This document shows positions 33,440 to 41,814 of a DNA stretch of 64,000 bases, one piece after another; position 1 is the first letter of the stretch, and every line of letters starts with the position of its first letter. Position numbers and translations under genes: made by a program. The notes under the pieces are model-generated. The model made no database searches. It was not told where the DNA came from and saw nothing but the letters and a program-made list of their open reading frames with translations. The DNA is from a candidate division Hyd24-12 bacterium UBA6080 (GTDB lineage Bacteria > Fermentibacterota > Fermentibacteria > Fermentibacterales > JCC-6): contig DIXM01000013.1 in NCBI GenBank assembly GCA_002436025.1, positions 195,015-259,014 on the forward strand, read 5' to 3'.

Positions 33440-35403
33440 AGAACACGCCTTCTGTAGACGAAATCTGCCGGAATGAGCTCATCAGGGTTGAGATCGATCC
33501 CCCGAACGCCTTCGGAGGCCTCGGGGGGAAGGACAGCGTAGAGAACACCGCTGTCTTCGGGGTTGAGGATGACCTGGCGCTGCATCCCGCCCTCGAGGAA
33601 GAGCTTGCAGGTCCTGTATGTGACGCTGAACTCGGCGGATGGCTGCATCTGGGTTGCCGAAAGTCTGATGAGCCCGTCTTCGGTCCACCATTCAACGAGT
33701 ATCTGGGGAATGCCGGGCTGGTAAAGGAACTGCCTGAGAAGGCGATACTGCCTGCCGCCCTCGTACAGCCCGAGGTTGGCCCAGATCTTGTTCCAGTAGC
33801 TTCCGCTGTGCCGGAAGTTGTCGAGAAGGTCAGGCAGGTTGTCGAGGCACCCCTGGAAGTAAAGGTATTCGAGCACGCACGGACCCTTGCCCCTTACGAC
33901 AGGGTTGTAGAGACTGCTTGAAGCAAGGCCGGGGTCGGCCAGCGCGGGTTCGGTCCCGCCGGTGACGCATGTCTGATACAGGTAGTAGTTCCGGTAGGCC
34001 CTGCGCATTCTGAAGAGGTCATCGTCGGTGCTCATGTGATCGAGGAACCTGAGGGGCATCCAGGTTTGTATGGCCTCGGACAGGACATGGTCAATGAAGA
34101 TGGACTGAAGGGTGAAGCACTGGGCTCCCGCTGCCACGACACCGGCCCCTGCGGCCGGTGACCCCGCCGCGAGGCTGTCGCCCCATGAAAAGACTCCGGC
34201 CAGGGTTCCCAGAACCCCCGGGGAGACCACCAGACAGCCATGGTACGGCACCATGAAGCTTTCGCTGGCCCCTTCGGCAACGATTATCGCAAAGGTGCTG
34301 CCCGGGAACCCGAGCATGGACTGAAGGAGCGTTCCGAGGTTTTCCGCCCAGAGGGAATCGGTAGAGGTCACCAGGGAGTCGAGACCCGCCTGCACCAGAA
34401 GCCTGCTTCTTCCGTCTGAGAGGGTCGTAAGTTGAAAATCGCCCATGAAGACTGGCACCACGCCCCTCACGAGCCCGCTGCCGGTGGAAAAAACGGCCTC
34501 ACTTCCCCCATGCTCGGTCGAAACAGTGGCGACCGGCGCGTAAACCCGCATTCCCCGCGGCACAGAGACGCTTATCCCGAACCTGTTGGGGTGCTCTCCC
34601 ACTGGAATGTACCTTCCTCCCAGCAGGGCTGAGTTCATTCGACTGCGGCCCAGGAGCTCACCGCTCTCAGGATCGTTGATGTACCAGTTCCGGGGAAAGG
34701 TGGCCGAGAAGACCGCTGAGAAAGCGCCTGAACCGGAAGTGTCGGGGTTGCACTGCCAGCTGTCGGCGGTCAGTTGTAGAACGGTGCCGGTGATCCCCTT
34801 CAGAAACCCCTGCACTCCCGGATTCACCGAAAGGAGAACGGCATCGGGACCTGTGAACGACAGCGAGTCAACCACCACAAGGGATGACTCGGAGACGGAG
34901 GGATGGTAGCCGATGGAGACCAGATGGTTCACGAACAGGGGAGCCTCCCTGGGACTGTCATTTCGAAGGATGTCCAGGGAATCCTCGGACAGGTCTGAAA
35001 GGTAAACGGATCGAAGACCGCTCCATCTTTCCAGGGTGCTCTGCTCAAGAATTGAGATGAGGGTCGGAATGCGGCTCATGTCACCCGCCACACCGGTCAG
35101 GACCAGAACCGAACCCCCGCCCAGTGAAAAATGCCTTGACCAGACCAGGGAGTCACCGGGGTGAGTGGTGGGCAGCTCAGACGGGACTGCGATATCCCTT
35201 CGTATCTCGAGGGAAAACTCGCCGGGGGGATGTGCTCCCGTACTGCCGGAAACCGGCACTCTGACAGTGTTGCCGCTGATCTCAAGCATCAGCGACCGCT
35301 CATCAATGTACTGCTCCGACGTCGGGCCGGCACCCTGGCCGCACCCGGACAGAAGGATCATCACCAGAGCGACTGCGGACAATGTGGCCTTGAACATGCG
35401 CAT
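33436..35403 (-). CDS. Lipoprotein resembling an M1 metallopeptidase without zinc ligands
   Basis: A 655-residue putative lipoprotein (signal ending LLSGC, C21). The middle and C-terminal parts recall M1 aminopeptidases: NRFGISVSVPRGMRVYAP (N-terminal domain end), SFMVPYHGCLVVSP where M1 enzymes have the G-x-M-E-N loop, FIDHVLSEAIQTW, GKGPCVLEYL (compare the M1 KGA-xx-L helix), and LRQFLYQPGIPQILVEWW. If the alignment by eye is right, HExxHxW has become SEAIQTW (442-448), keeping Glu but losing both zinc histidines, so it would be a non-catalytic relative. The M1 relation is tentative. It overlaps ligA by 4 nt, an odd pairing with no obvious functional link. Confidence 0.55.
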   Translation of the reverse strand: MRMFKATLSAVALVMILLSGCGQGAGPTSEQYIDERSLMLEISGNTVRVPVSGSTGAHPPGEFSLEIRRDIAVPSELPTTHPGDSLVWSRHFSLGGGSVLVLTGVAGDMSRIPTLISILEQSTLERWSGLRSVYLSDLSEDSLDILRNDSPREAPLFVNHLVSIGYHPSVSESSLVVVDSLSFTGPDAVLLSVNPGVQGFLKGITGTVLQLTADSWQCNPDTSGSGAFSAVFSATFPRNWYINDPESGELLGRSRMNSALLGGRYIPVGEHPNRFGISVSVPRGMRVYAPVATVSTEHGGSEAVFSTGSGLVRGVVPVFMGDFQLTTLSDGRSRLLVQAGLDSLVTSTDSLWAENLGTLLQSMLGFPGSTFAIIVAEGASESFMVPYHGCLVVSPGVLGTLAGVFSWGDSLAAGSPAAGAGVVAAGAQCFTLQSIFIDHVLSEAIQTWMPLRFLDHMSTDDDLFRMRRAYRNYYLYQTCVTGGTEPALADPGLASSSLYNPVVRGKGPCVLEYLYFQGCLDNLPDLLDNFRHSGSYWNKIWANLGLYEGGRQYRLLRQFLYQPGIPQILVEWWTEDGLIRLSATQMQPSAEFSVTYRTCKLFLEGGMQRQVILNPEDSGVLYAVLPPEASEGVRGIDLNPDELIPADFVYRRRVL

Positions 35404-35493
35404 AGTGTATCACCAAAGCACTTTGTCCGCAAGTCTGGACAGTGTGCCGGTTCTTTTCGTAGGTTTACCTCCCACTCAATTGCGGAGGTTCCC

Positions 35494-36210
35494 ATGCTTC
35501 AAACCCTTGTTCTGCTGGCGAACACCACTGTGGAGCAGATCAGCTCGCTCACTGCGCTTTTCTGGTCCGGCGCGGCTGCGGCCAGTTTTCTGGTGATCCA
35601 GTTCGCCGGAGCCCGATATTACGGATTCAGTCAATCCCGTAACCCCCGCACACCCATCACATTCCTTGTCATCCTGGGCGCCCTGGGCGCGGCGGGCGCC
35701 ATCGTTTTCAGCTTCCTGCCCAACACCGATCTGCAGCTGTTCCTGGGGATGACATGCGGAGCCCTTCTGTGGACAGCCCTTGGCGAGATACCCGAGCAGG
35801 CCGGATGGTACTCCCACTCCAGCAGGCGAGCCCTTCAGGTCTTCATGTGCTTCTTCGCAACATGGCTGCTCATCGCCTTCATCATTCCCGGAGTGCCAAT
35901 GGCAATAACCGGTTGCGTAGCTTACATCGCCTGGGTGTGGGGGCTCCACCAGGCAAGAACGCGTGTGATCTGCCGCTGGGGAACGGTCTCGCTTGCCACC
36001 ACGCTTCTCATGATAGTGCTGGGGATGCTCGCGGGGGGCGCAGTGGTACTGGGAGCCGTGTACGGAACTCCTTTCAGCGGCACCAGCGCGGGGCTTGCGT
36101 TCGCGGTCACGGTCTGGTCACTGCTCGAGGTCATCTGGGAACAGGAAATGGCTCAGGGTCCCTGGAAACAGAAGACACAAAAAGGCGCTCAAAACGGGGA
36201 CAAGTGCTGA
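35494..36210 (+). CDS. Unknown polytopic membrane protein
   Basis: A 238-residue integral membrane protein with about seven hydrophobic segments. Start ATG 35494 follows GCGGAGG; an in-frame extension back to 35161 overlaps the divergent lipoprotein gene and is not supported. Between helices are short polar loops (GARYYGFSQSRNPRTP, GEIPEQAGWYSHSSRR). The C-terminus ends in a basic, Gln/Lys-rich tail. I recognise no family. It stands alone between two minus-strand genes. Confidence 0.6.
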   Translation: MLQTLVLLANTTVEQISSLTALFWSGAAAASFLVIQFAGARYYGFSQSRNPRTPITFLVILGALGAAGAIVFSFLPNTDLQLFLGMTCGALLWTALGEIPEQAGWYSHSSRRALQVFMCFFATWLLIAFIIPGVPMAITGCVAYIAWVWGLHQARTRVICRWGTVSLATTLLMIVLGMLAGGAVVLGAVYGTPFSGTSAGLAFAVTVWSLLEVIWEQEMAQGPWKQKTQKGAQNGDKC

Positions 36211-36217
36211 GAAGACT

Positions 36218-37513
36218 TCAGAAGATCATGTAGAAAAGACCCAGCCTGCCGCTCAGTACTGCGGGGTTGACCTCGGTGTAATACAATTCGCCGGGCAGGG
36301 CGTCGCGGTTGTAGCCCCGCCAGTCCTGCACCGACCAGGTTTCTGCACCCGAGGAGAAACACGCGGCTGCCGCTCCCTGAATACCCACATGATGGCTGAA
36401 GAGCCACTCGAGTCCGGCGGCAATGCTGGCCGAAAAGGTCACTGTGTTCGCGGAAGCCGAAACTGTGTCTGCCCTTGTGTCCTGGATAAGAAAGTCGGTT
36501 TCCAGGCCGGTCTCGAGACGAAGGGCAAGGGCGGGTGATGAGAGTGGGATCTTTGCGCCAACGCTCCCCCTGACACCGATGGTGCTCATCCTGGGGAGCA
36601 CTCCGCTCACGAGGCTGCCACCGAAGGCAAGTCCCCAGCGTGATGTCCATCCCCCCAGCTCGATCTGGTTCAGGACCCTGCCATCCCTGGCGTCATCGCC
36701 GGTAAGGCCTTCTCCCGGAACTATGTCGACCGGAATGGCGTTGTACTGCAGAAACACGTTGGCAGGCGCGGAACTCTCGATTGCGGTCACTGTTGAACCC
36801 TGCACCAGAGAACCGGTCAGCAGTCGACCCGCGCTGGAGGATGGCGAGGCCTGGGATATCTGCAGGATGCCCCTGCTGTGAAGGCCTTCGTACTCGGCCC
36901 TGGACTGGGGGATGCCCTCAGATCTGGCCACGAGCGTAAAGATCATGCCCTTGTGAATCCCGGCGTCGGTTCCCGCGGGCAGGCTGTACATGGGGCCGCC
37001 TTCAACGGTAAAGGTCAGTTCGAGGGCGAACATCTCCAGCAGGCTTCTTGCCACGATGGTTTCAACCCCCCGAAGGGCCAGGAGCTGCTGGGAGGGGGCA
37101 TAGCCCTCGCCCCTGACTATCTCTCTCAGGGTGCCCATCAGTGTCGCGTCAGAGGTGTAGAAGCGCGCCGAAACCTCGACGGAGGTGCTTCTTGTGGTGA
37201 CAATTGAATCAGCATCGGGGATTAAACCCGTATCGTATCCCGGGGCGCCCACGTCGAGCACCATGAAGGCGTCTATGCCGGACGCTGCGGCCATTTCCCG
37301 AAGCCTGTAAGCCAGCGTTTCGGGGGTTCCCGAGAACCCTTCCTGCTGCGAAAGGTCGATAATGCGGAACCTTCCGGCAGCTTCGTAAAGCTCACCCGCC
37401 CTGGCCACGATGGCATCGACATCGTACTGCCCGGGGGCGAAAAGGGGAATCACGCCCATTGACGGCAGGTTCTCTACCGGCATGGCGGAAAGCATGATGA
37501 GGCAGAATATCAT
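36218..37513 (-). CDS. Predicted outer-membrane protein, unknown family
   Basis: A 431-residue exported protein. It begins with a short hydrophobic stretch (MIFCLIMLSAMPVENL) that may be a signal peptide. Residues ~20-180 are an alpha/beta region (GVIPLFAPGQYDVDAIVARAGELYEAAGRFRIID), like the periplasmic domain of CsgG- or FlgT-like proteins; ~185-260 is a beta region with GIHKGMIFTLVAR and RGILQISQASPSSSAGRL, again FlgT-like; the last ~150 residues look like beta-barrel strands ending FYMIF, with a C-terminal phenylalanine. The family comparison is by eye. Start ATG 37513 follows AAGGAAGG. It lies downstream of the anti-sigma gene but beyond it in transcription, 95 nt away. Confidence 0.55.
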   Translation of the reverse strand: MIFCLIMLSAMPVENLPSMGVIPLFAPGQYDVDAIVARAGELYEAAGRFRIIDLSQQEGFSGTPETLAYRLREMAAASGIDAFMVLDVGAPGYDTGLIPDADSIVTTRSTSVEVSARFYTSDATLMGTLREIVRGEGYAPSQQLLALRGVETIVARSLLEMFALELTFTVEGGPMYSLPAGTDAGIHKGMIFTLVARSEGIPQSRAEYEGLHSRGILQISQASPSSSAGRLLTGSLVQGSTVTAIESSAPANVFLQYNAIPVDIVPGEGLTGDDARDGRVLNQIELGGWTSRWGLAFGGSLVSGVLPRMSTIGVRGSVGAKIPLSSPALALRLETGLETDFLIQDTRADTVSASANTVTFSASIAAGLEWLFSHHVGIQGAAAACFSSGAETWSVQDWRGYNRDALPGELYYTEVNPAVLSGRLGLFYMIF

Positions 37514-37608
37514 GGGCCGTCCTTCCTTGTTTCATCCCCCCATGCAGCGGAATGTAACAGGAACATGGAATCGGGGCAATGGAAAAGGGTCTGAACGCAG
37601 CACAGGGG

Positions 37609-38679
37609 TCAGTGGAGCATCACTCTCACCGTAAGGGGAACGACCGCGGGATCGTCGACCCCGAGATAGACCCTGGGTATCCCGTCCTGTTCCAGGGTGT
37701 ATCCGAGAGGATCGATGTGGAACATTGCGGGAAGGTTCGACCTGGTCTGGAAAAGGCTGTCAACGAAGAAAGAGAGTTCCTTCCAGGGCGACACGGGAGC
37801 GCCGTCGGGTCTCTCGCAAAACAGCGTCACGATCCTTGATGAGTCGCTGTCGGGCTCGTCACGACTGGCTTCGTACACTGCCCTGCCGCAGCTGCCGACC
37901 GGTTGGGAACAGACCGTGGAAGCTGAGGATTGCTGCATGGCTTCGGTTTCCTCGGCGACTAAGCCCCCCCCGCCGCCCGACACGGCGCCGTACGAGGCCG
38001 CAGCCAGTCCGGTTTCCACTGTGCAAACGTCGTCGGGACACTCCGTGAGCGCCATGCCCTCAAGGTCGCCTGTTGACTCGCCGGATTCCTGCGATTGCAT
38101 TGCATTGGCATCCTCTCCGGTGATCAGGGTCACCTCGCATGGCCCGGGTTCAACCGTTCCACCCGTACCTCCGATGGTTTCCACCAGAGGTGGCGATACC
38201 ACCGCGAGTTCCGTCATTTCCTCTTCGCATGCTTCCGTCGTTGGCTCTTCCCCGGAGAGGGAGACGACGGAGTCAAGGACGGCCTGGGAATCGGATCCGG
38301 CAGGGCCGGAAGCAATGACCTGCCCGCCTGCTTCCCCGCGTATCCTGCTTTCGAGGCCTGGCCGGTCCGCAGGCTGGAAGACCCTCACGCCAAGGAAGAC
38401 CGCCGCGGCGCCGGCGGCGATGCCTATCGCCCATCCGGGAAGGCGGAACGTACTGCGGCCGTCGTGAGCCAGCTTCTTCCTCATGGCATTGAAACGGAAT
38501 TCGGGGGGGTCCTGCCAGGAATCACGCCAGCTTCTCTCGAGTGCGCCCTGGGTTTCGAGGAAAGACGAGCAGTCCGGGCAGTTGGAAACATGTGCCGAGA
38601 TCGGGGCCCCCTCTTCGGGGCTCAGCTCGCCGTCCATGTAGGCCATCAGTTTCAGTGCGTCGGGGCAGTCCGGTCTCAT
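37609..38679 (-). CDS. Membrane anti-sigma factor with zinc-finger (ZAS) domain
   Basis: A 356-residue single-pass membrane protein. The cytoplasmic N-terminus has C5, LMAYMDGELSPEE and H30-x3-C34-x2-C37 (HVSNCPDC), the zinc-binding anti-sigma (zf-HC2) motif that holds an ECF sigma factor. One transmembrane helix (WAIGIAAGAAAVFLGVRVF, ~82-100) leads to a ~250-residue periplasmic part that is low-complexity and acidic in its middle and more ordered at the end (PWKELSFFVDSLFQ onward). It overlaps the sigma gene by 4 nt (ATGA), the usual arrangement of a sigma/anti-sigma pair. The periplasmic domain would be the sensor. Confidence 0.85.
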   Translation of the reverse strand: MRPDCPDALKLMAYMDGELSPEEGAPISAHVSNCPDCSSFLETQGALERSWRDSWQDPPEFRFNAMRKKLAHDGRSTFRLPGWAIGIAAGAAAVFLGVRVFQPADRPGLESRIRGEAGGQVIASGPAGSDSQAVLDSVVSLSGEEPTTEACEEEMTELAVVSPPLVETIGGTGGTVEPGPCEVTLITGEDANAMQSQESGESTGDLEGMALTECPDDVCTVETGLAAASYGAVSGGGGGLVAEETEAMQQSSASTVCSQPVGSCGRAVYEASRDEPDSDSSRIVTLFCERPDGAPVSPWKELSFFVDSLFQTRSNLPAMFHIDPLGYTLEQDGIPRVYLGVDDPAVVPLTVRVMLH

Positions 38680-39278
38680 GATCCCGCACCCTCCAGTTCA
38701 CGGCTTACAATGGTCCTGACCTGATTGCGCGCCCTGTTCAGCCGGGACATCACTGTGCCCACGGCGATGCCCAGGCTCTGGGCGATCTCGGTGTAACTGA
38801 GCTCCTGGTCGACCCTGAGCACAAAAACAGTGCGAAGGGGGACGGAAAGCGTTTCGACGGCCCTTCCCACAAGCAGCGCGAGTTCGTCCGCCGCGGCGTT
38901 GAGCGGAGCCTGGTCGAGCGTGACGGTCTGGCCCTGATAGCCGTGCTCGTCCTGGTACTCAACTTCCGCCCTGCGGCCGGTTTTACGGTGTGTGTTTATT
39001 GCAACGTTGGTAACTATCCTGTATATCCAGGTGAAGAACCGGAAGTCGGGATCGAAACTCCCCATGGCGTTCATGGCCCTGATGAAGGACTCCTGGGTGA
39101 TGTCCCAGGCGTCGTCATCGGATCCGCACAGTCTTCTTGCCACTCTGAACACCCTTTTCTGGTACTTCGAAACCAGCCGCCCGTAGGCCTCCCGATCGCC
39201 CTCGATGGCTTTGCGCAGTATCAGGGCTTCTTCTTCGTCATCAAACACGGCTGCAAGTAGTACAAGAAAAAGCATCAT
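38676..39278 (-). CDS. ECF-family RNA polymerase sigma factor
   Basis: A 200-residue sigma-70 family factor with only regions 2 and 4. Region 2: AYGRLVSKYQKRVFRVARRLCGSDDDAWDITQESF and FRFFTWIYRIVTNVAIN; region 4: LSVPLRTVFVLRVDQELSYTEIAQSLGIAVGTVMSRLNRAR, including the -35 recognition helix. The N-terminus MMLFLVLLAAVF is unexpectedly hydrophobic; an internal GTG (codon 11) would remove it and may be the real start, but the ATG at 39278 has GAGGG correctly spaced. It follows the DUF5683-like gene by 9 nt and overlaps the anti-sigma factor, so it is the penultimate gene of the envelope biogenesis operon. Confidence 0.92.
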   Translation of the reverse strand: MMLFLVLLAAVFDDEEEALILRKAIEGDREAYGRLVSKYQKRVFRVARRLCGSDDDAWDITQESFIRAMNAMGSFDPDFRFFTWIYRIVTNVAINTHRKTGRRAEVEYQDEHGYQGQTVTLDQAPLNAAADELALLVGRAVETLSVPLRTVFVLRVDQELSYTEIAQSLGIAVGTVMSRLNRARNQVRTIVSRELEGAGS

Positions 39279-39287
39279 TTCATTCCC

Positions 39288-39734
39288 TCAGATACCTATC
39301 CCGACCATGAGGGCAAGGCCGGCGTCCCTGTCAAAGGCCCTGTTCTCGGCGTCGAATCCAAAGAGCCATGCGTCGACATAGGCGTCCAGCATGCTTACGA
39401 CCCATGCGCCGGCGGTGTACCACACAAGGCTTCGGCACTGGTCACGGTGATCGTCTCCGGCTTCGTCCCAGTCGGGGTCTCCCGTGAGCTCGAACATCTC
39501 ACGGGAGTGGATCGCCTGGTGGTTCTCGTAAAGGGTCCAGCCCAGAAGACCCGCCTGCAGGGCTCCGTACGCCAGCCCCTTCAGCGGTTCTTCGTTGTAG
39601 AACTGCCCCCATCCCGGGACAGCGGCACTTCTCAGGAGGGCTCCGGTGGGATTCCTGCGGGGTATCGCGGTCACCGAGGTGCTGTCGGCGAACAGAAGGG
39701 CCGCGGCTGTCACCGGAAGCAGAGCCCACCTCAG
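39288..39734 (-). CDS. DUF5683-type membrane protein
   Basis: A small exported or membrane protein of the DUF5683 group, recognised by PTGALLRSAAVPGWGQFYN followed by a repeated-helix region (GLAYGALQAGLLGWTLYENHQAI and the late AYVDAWLFGF). These proteins are common in FCB bacteria, with unknown role. The frame is open far upstream, into lpxA, but no ATG, GTG or TTG stands before the likely signal sequence; the best start is CTG at 39734, overlapping the lpxA stop by 4 nt (CTGA) with a G-rich Shine-Dalgarno run 7 nt upstream. That gives 148 residues beginning (M)RWALLPVTAAALLFA. A later GTG (codon 8) is the alternative. Confidence 0.7.
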   Translation of the reverse strand: MRWALLPVTAAALLFADSTSVTAIPRRNPTGALLRSAAVPGWGQFYNEEPLKGLAYGALQAGLLGWTLYENHQAIHSREMFELTGDPDWDEAGDDHRDQCRSLVWYTAGAWVVSMLDAYVDAWLFGFDAENRAFDRDAGLALMVGIGI

Positions 39735-40492
39735 ATGATCACCCCCCGCTCGGAGGCTGCGATAAAAGAGGCCATTCGATAGCCGGGTGAGCCCTCGGGG
39801 TTCTCGGCGAGAGCCCTCCCGACCTTGTCCCTCATCGAGCCCGGGGAACGGAAGAGGAACCTGAAGGCGTCCAGCGCCTGTTCGATCTGCTGGGCCGACC
39901 ACCCACGGCGCTTCAGTCCGAGAACGTTGATACCCACGGCCCTGAGGGGTTCACCCCCGGCGAGCACGAAGGGCGGAACATCCTTGGGAACCCTGTAGCC
40001 GCCCCCCACCATTGCATGTTCACCGATGCGGGTGAACTGGTGCACCGGCACCACTCCCCCGAGAACGGCGTTCCGGCCCACGCTGACATGGCCGGCGAGG
40101 TTCACGGCGTTGGCCAGTATGACTCCGTCCGCCACCCGGCAGTCGTGCGCGATGTGAACGTAGGCCATGATGAAGCAGTCCGCCCCCACTATGGTGCTGC
40201 CCGAGGCGCTGGTGCCGAGGTTGATGTTGGCCATCTCCCTGATCACCGTGCGGGGGCCTATGAAGAGGGTCGTGTCCTCGCCGCTGAACTTGAGGTCTTG
40301 AGGAACAGTGCCCAGAACCGCGCACGGACCAACCTTCACGCCTTCGGAAAGGGTCGTGGACCCTTCGATGACCGCGTTTGCGCCGACGATCACGTTCTCG
40401 CCCACGATCACCCGGGGTCCGACCACGGCTCCCGCGGCAACTTGAGACGAGTCGGGGACGGCGCAGGATACAACGGCTGAGGGGTGTATCAT
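39731..40492 (-). CDS. lpxA: UDP-N-acetylglucosamine acyltransferase LpxA
   Basis: First acyltransferase of lipid A synthesis, transferring an R-3-hydroxyacyl group from ACP to UDP-GlcNAc. 253 residues made of left-handed beta-helix hexapeptide repeats (VIVGENVIVGANAVIEG and so on), with the catalytic-His region YVHIAHDCRVADGVILAN and VGGGYRVPKDVPPFVLAGG, and the C-terminal helical domain containing GLKRRGWSAQQIEQALDAF. ATG 40492 overlaps the lpxC-fabZ stop by 4 nt. A longer reading would only run into that gene. The order lpxD, lpxC-fabZ, lpxA is the classical one. Confidence 0.95.
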   Translation of the reverse strand: MIHPSAVVSCAVPDSSQVAAGAVVGPRVIVGENVIVGANAVIEGSTTLSEGVKVGPCAVLGTVPQDLKFSGEDTTLFIGPRTVIREMANINLGTSASGSTIVGADCFIMAYVHIAHDCRVADGVILANAVNLAGHVSVGRNAVLGGVVPVHQFTRIGEHAMVGGGYRVPKDVPPFVLAGGEPLRAVGINVLGLKRRGWSAQQIEQALDAFRFLFRSPGSMRDKVGRALAENPEGSPGYRMASFIAASERGVII

Positions 40493-41811
40493 GTTCTCTC
40501 CACGAGCATGGCGGTAAGCTCGGCCTCGGCGGCGACCCGTTCGTCCACCCGGGCAATCCCCCTCATTCGGCAGAGCCTGCCCCGGCTGCTTATCATCTCC
40601 AGTTCGAACTTGACCTGGTCGCCGGGAAGGATGGGCTTCCTGAACCTTACCTTGTCGATGCCTCCAAAGTAGACCAGCCATTTCGACGGGTCATCCACAT
40701 TGTCAAAGAGCATCAGACCCCCAACCTGCGCCATGGCTTCGACCACCAGAACGCCGGGCATGATGGGGCTGCCGGGAAAGTGACCCTGAAAATAAGGTTC
40801 GTTTATCGTCACATTCTTGAGCCCGACTATCCTCTTTCCCGGATCGCACTCCAGAACCTTGTCCACGAGAAGGAAGGGGTAGCGGTGGGGAAGGAGCCTC
40901 ATAACGTCCTGGATGTCCCATTTGCGGTCGGAGAGGTGTTTTTCTGTCTTGGACATGCTTCCCTTGTAGACGTTCGTGATCTTCTTCACGAACTGCACAT
41001 TGGATGCATGACCGCTCTTGGCGCTTATGACATGACCCTCGAGACGGAACCCGAGAAGGGAGAGGTCTCCGATAAGGTCGAGTATCTTGTGTCTCACGAA
41101 CTCGTCGGGGAAGCGAAGCGGCTTGTCGTTCATAATGCCGTCGTCGCCGATCACGACTGCGTTGTCGAGCGTTCCGCCCTTTATGAGCCCCTTCTCCTGC
41201 AGGGCCTTCACATCACGGTAGAGGCAGAAAGTACGGGCGGGAGCGATCTCCTGGGCGAAGGACTCGGGGGTTATGTCGAGGCTGAGGTACTGGGTGCCGA
41301 TGGTGGCAATGTCGTAGTCGATCGTGAAGCTGACCCGAAGCCCGCTGTAGGGTACCACCGTGAGGGTTGCCCCGAAGTATTCGAGGCTTACGGGTTCGGT
41401 TATCTTGAATATCTTCCGGGGATGCCTGTTGAGTGTGGCCACCCCGGCGTTCTTGAGCAGGGCCGCAAACGAACTGACCGATCCTCCCGCCGGCTCTGGA
41501 GGCTCGTCGGAGTCTATCTCTATGATGGCGTTGTCGATCTCGAGGCCGTAAAGGGCGCTGAGAACGTGTTCGACCGTGTGGACCTCGAAATAGTTCTCAC
41601 CCAGCGTGGTTCTTCTGGCCTGCTCCTCTATCATCCTGACGTTCTCGACACAGACCTTTATCATGGGTCTGCTCTCCACATCGGTCCTCACGAAAACGTA
41701 ACCGGTGTCCGGAGGGGCCGGCTTGAATGTTATCGTGGTCTCCTTGCCGAGGTGAAGGCCAACGCCGGTGAACGAAACAACTGTATCCAGAGTGGTCTGA
41801 AAACGGTTCAT
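40489..41811 (-). CDS. lpxC-fabZ: Bifunctional LpxC deacetylase / FabZ dehydratase
   Basis: One 440-residue polypeptide joins two enzymes. Residues 1-~285 are LpxC, the zinc UDP-3-O-acyl-GlcNAc deacetylase: VSFTGVGLHLG start, zinc ligands H82, H241 and D245 (HKILDLIGD) and general-acid H268 (SGHASN). Residues ~298-440 are FabZ, 3-hydroxyacyl-ACP dehydratase: LLPHRYPFLLVDKV (H309) and QGHFPGSPIMPGVLVVEAMAQ (H344 and E358). All catalytic residues of both are present. The fusion is known from Bacteroidetes/Chlorobi and related phyla, and is one of the reasons for placing this organism there. It starts 3 nt after lpxD and overlaps lpxA by 4 nt. Confidence 0.96.
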   Translation of the reverse strand: MNRFQTTLDTVVSFTGVGLHLGKETTITFKPAPPDTGYVFVRTDVESRPMIKVCVENVRMIEEQARRTTLGENYFEVHTVEHVLSALYGLEIDNAIIEIDSDEPPEPAGGSVSSFAALLKNAGVATLNRHPRKIFKITEPVSLEYFGATLTVVPYSGLRVSFTIDYDIATIGTQYLSLDITPESFAQEIAPARTFCLYRDVKALQEKGLIKGGTLDNAVVIGDDGIMNDKPLRFPDEFVRHKILDLIGDLSLLGFRLEGHVISAKSGHASNVQFVKKITNVYKGSMSKTEKHLSDRKWDIQDVMRLLPHRYPFLLVDKVLECDPGKRIVGLKNVTINEPYFQGHFPGSPIMPGVLVVEAMAQVGGLMLFDNVDDPSKWLVYFGGIDKVRFRKPILPGDQVKFELEMISSRGRLCRMRGIARVDERVAAEAELTAMLVERT

Positions 41812-41814
41812 CCA

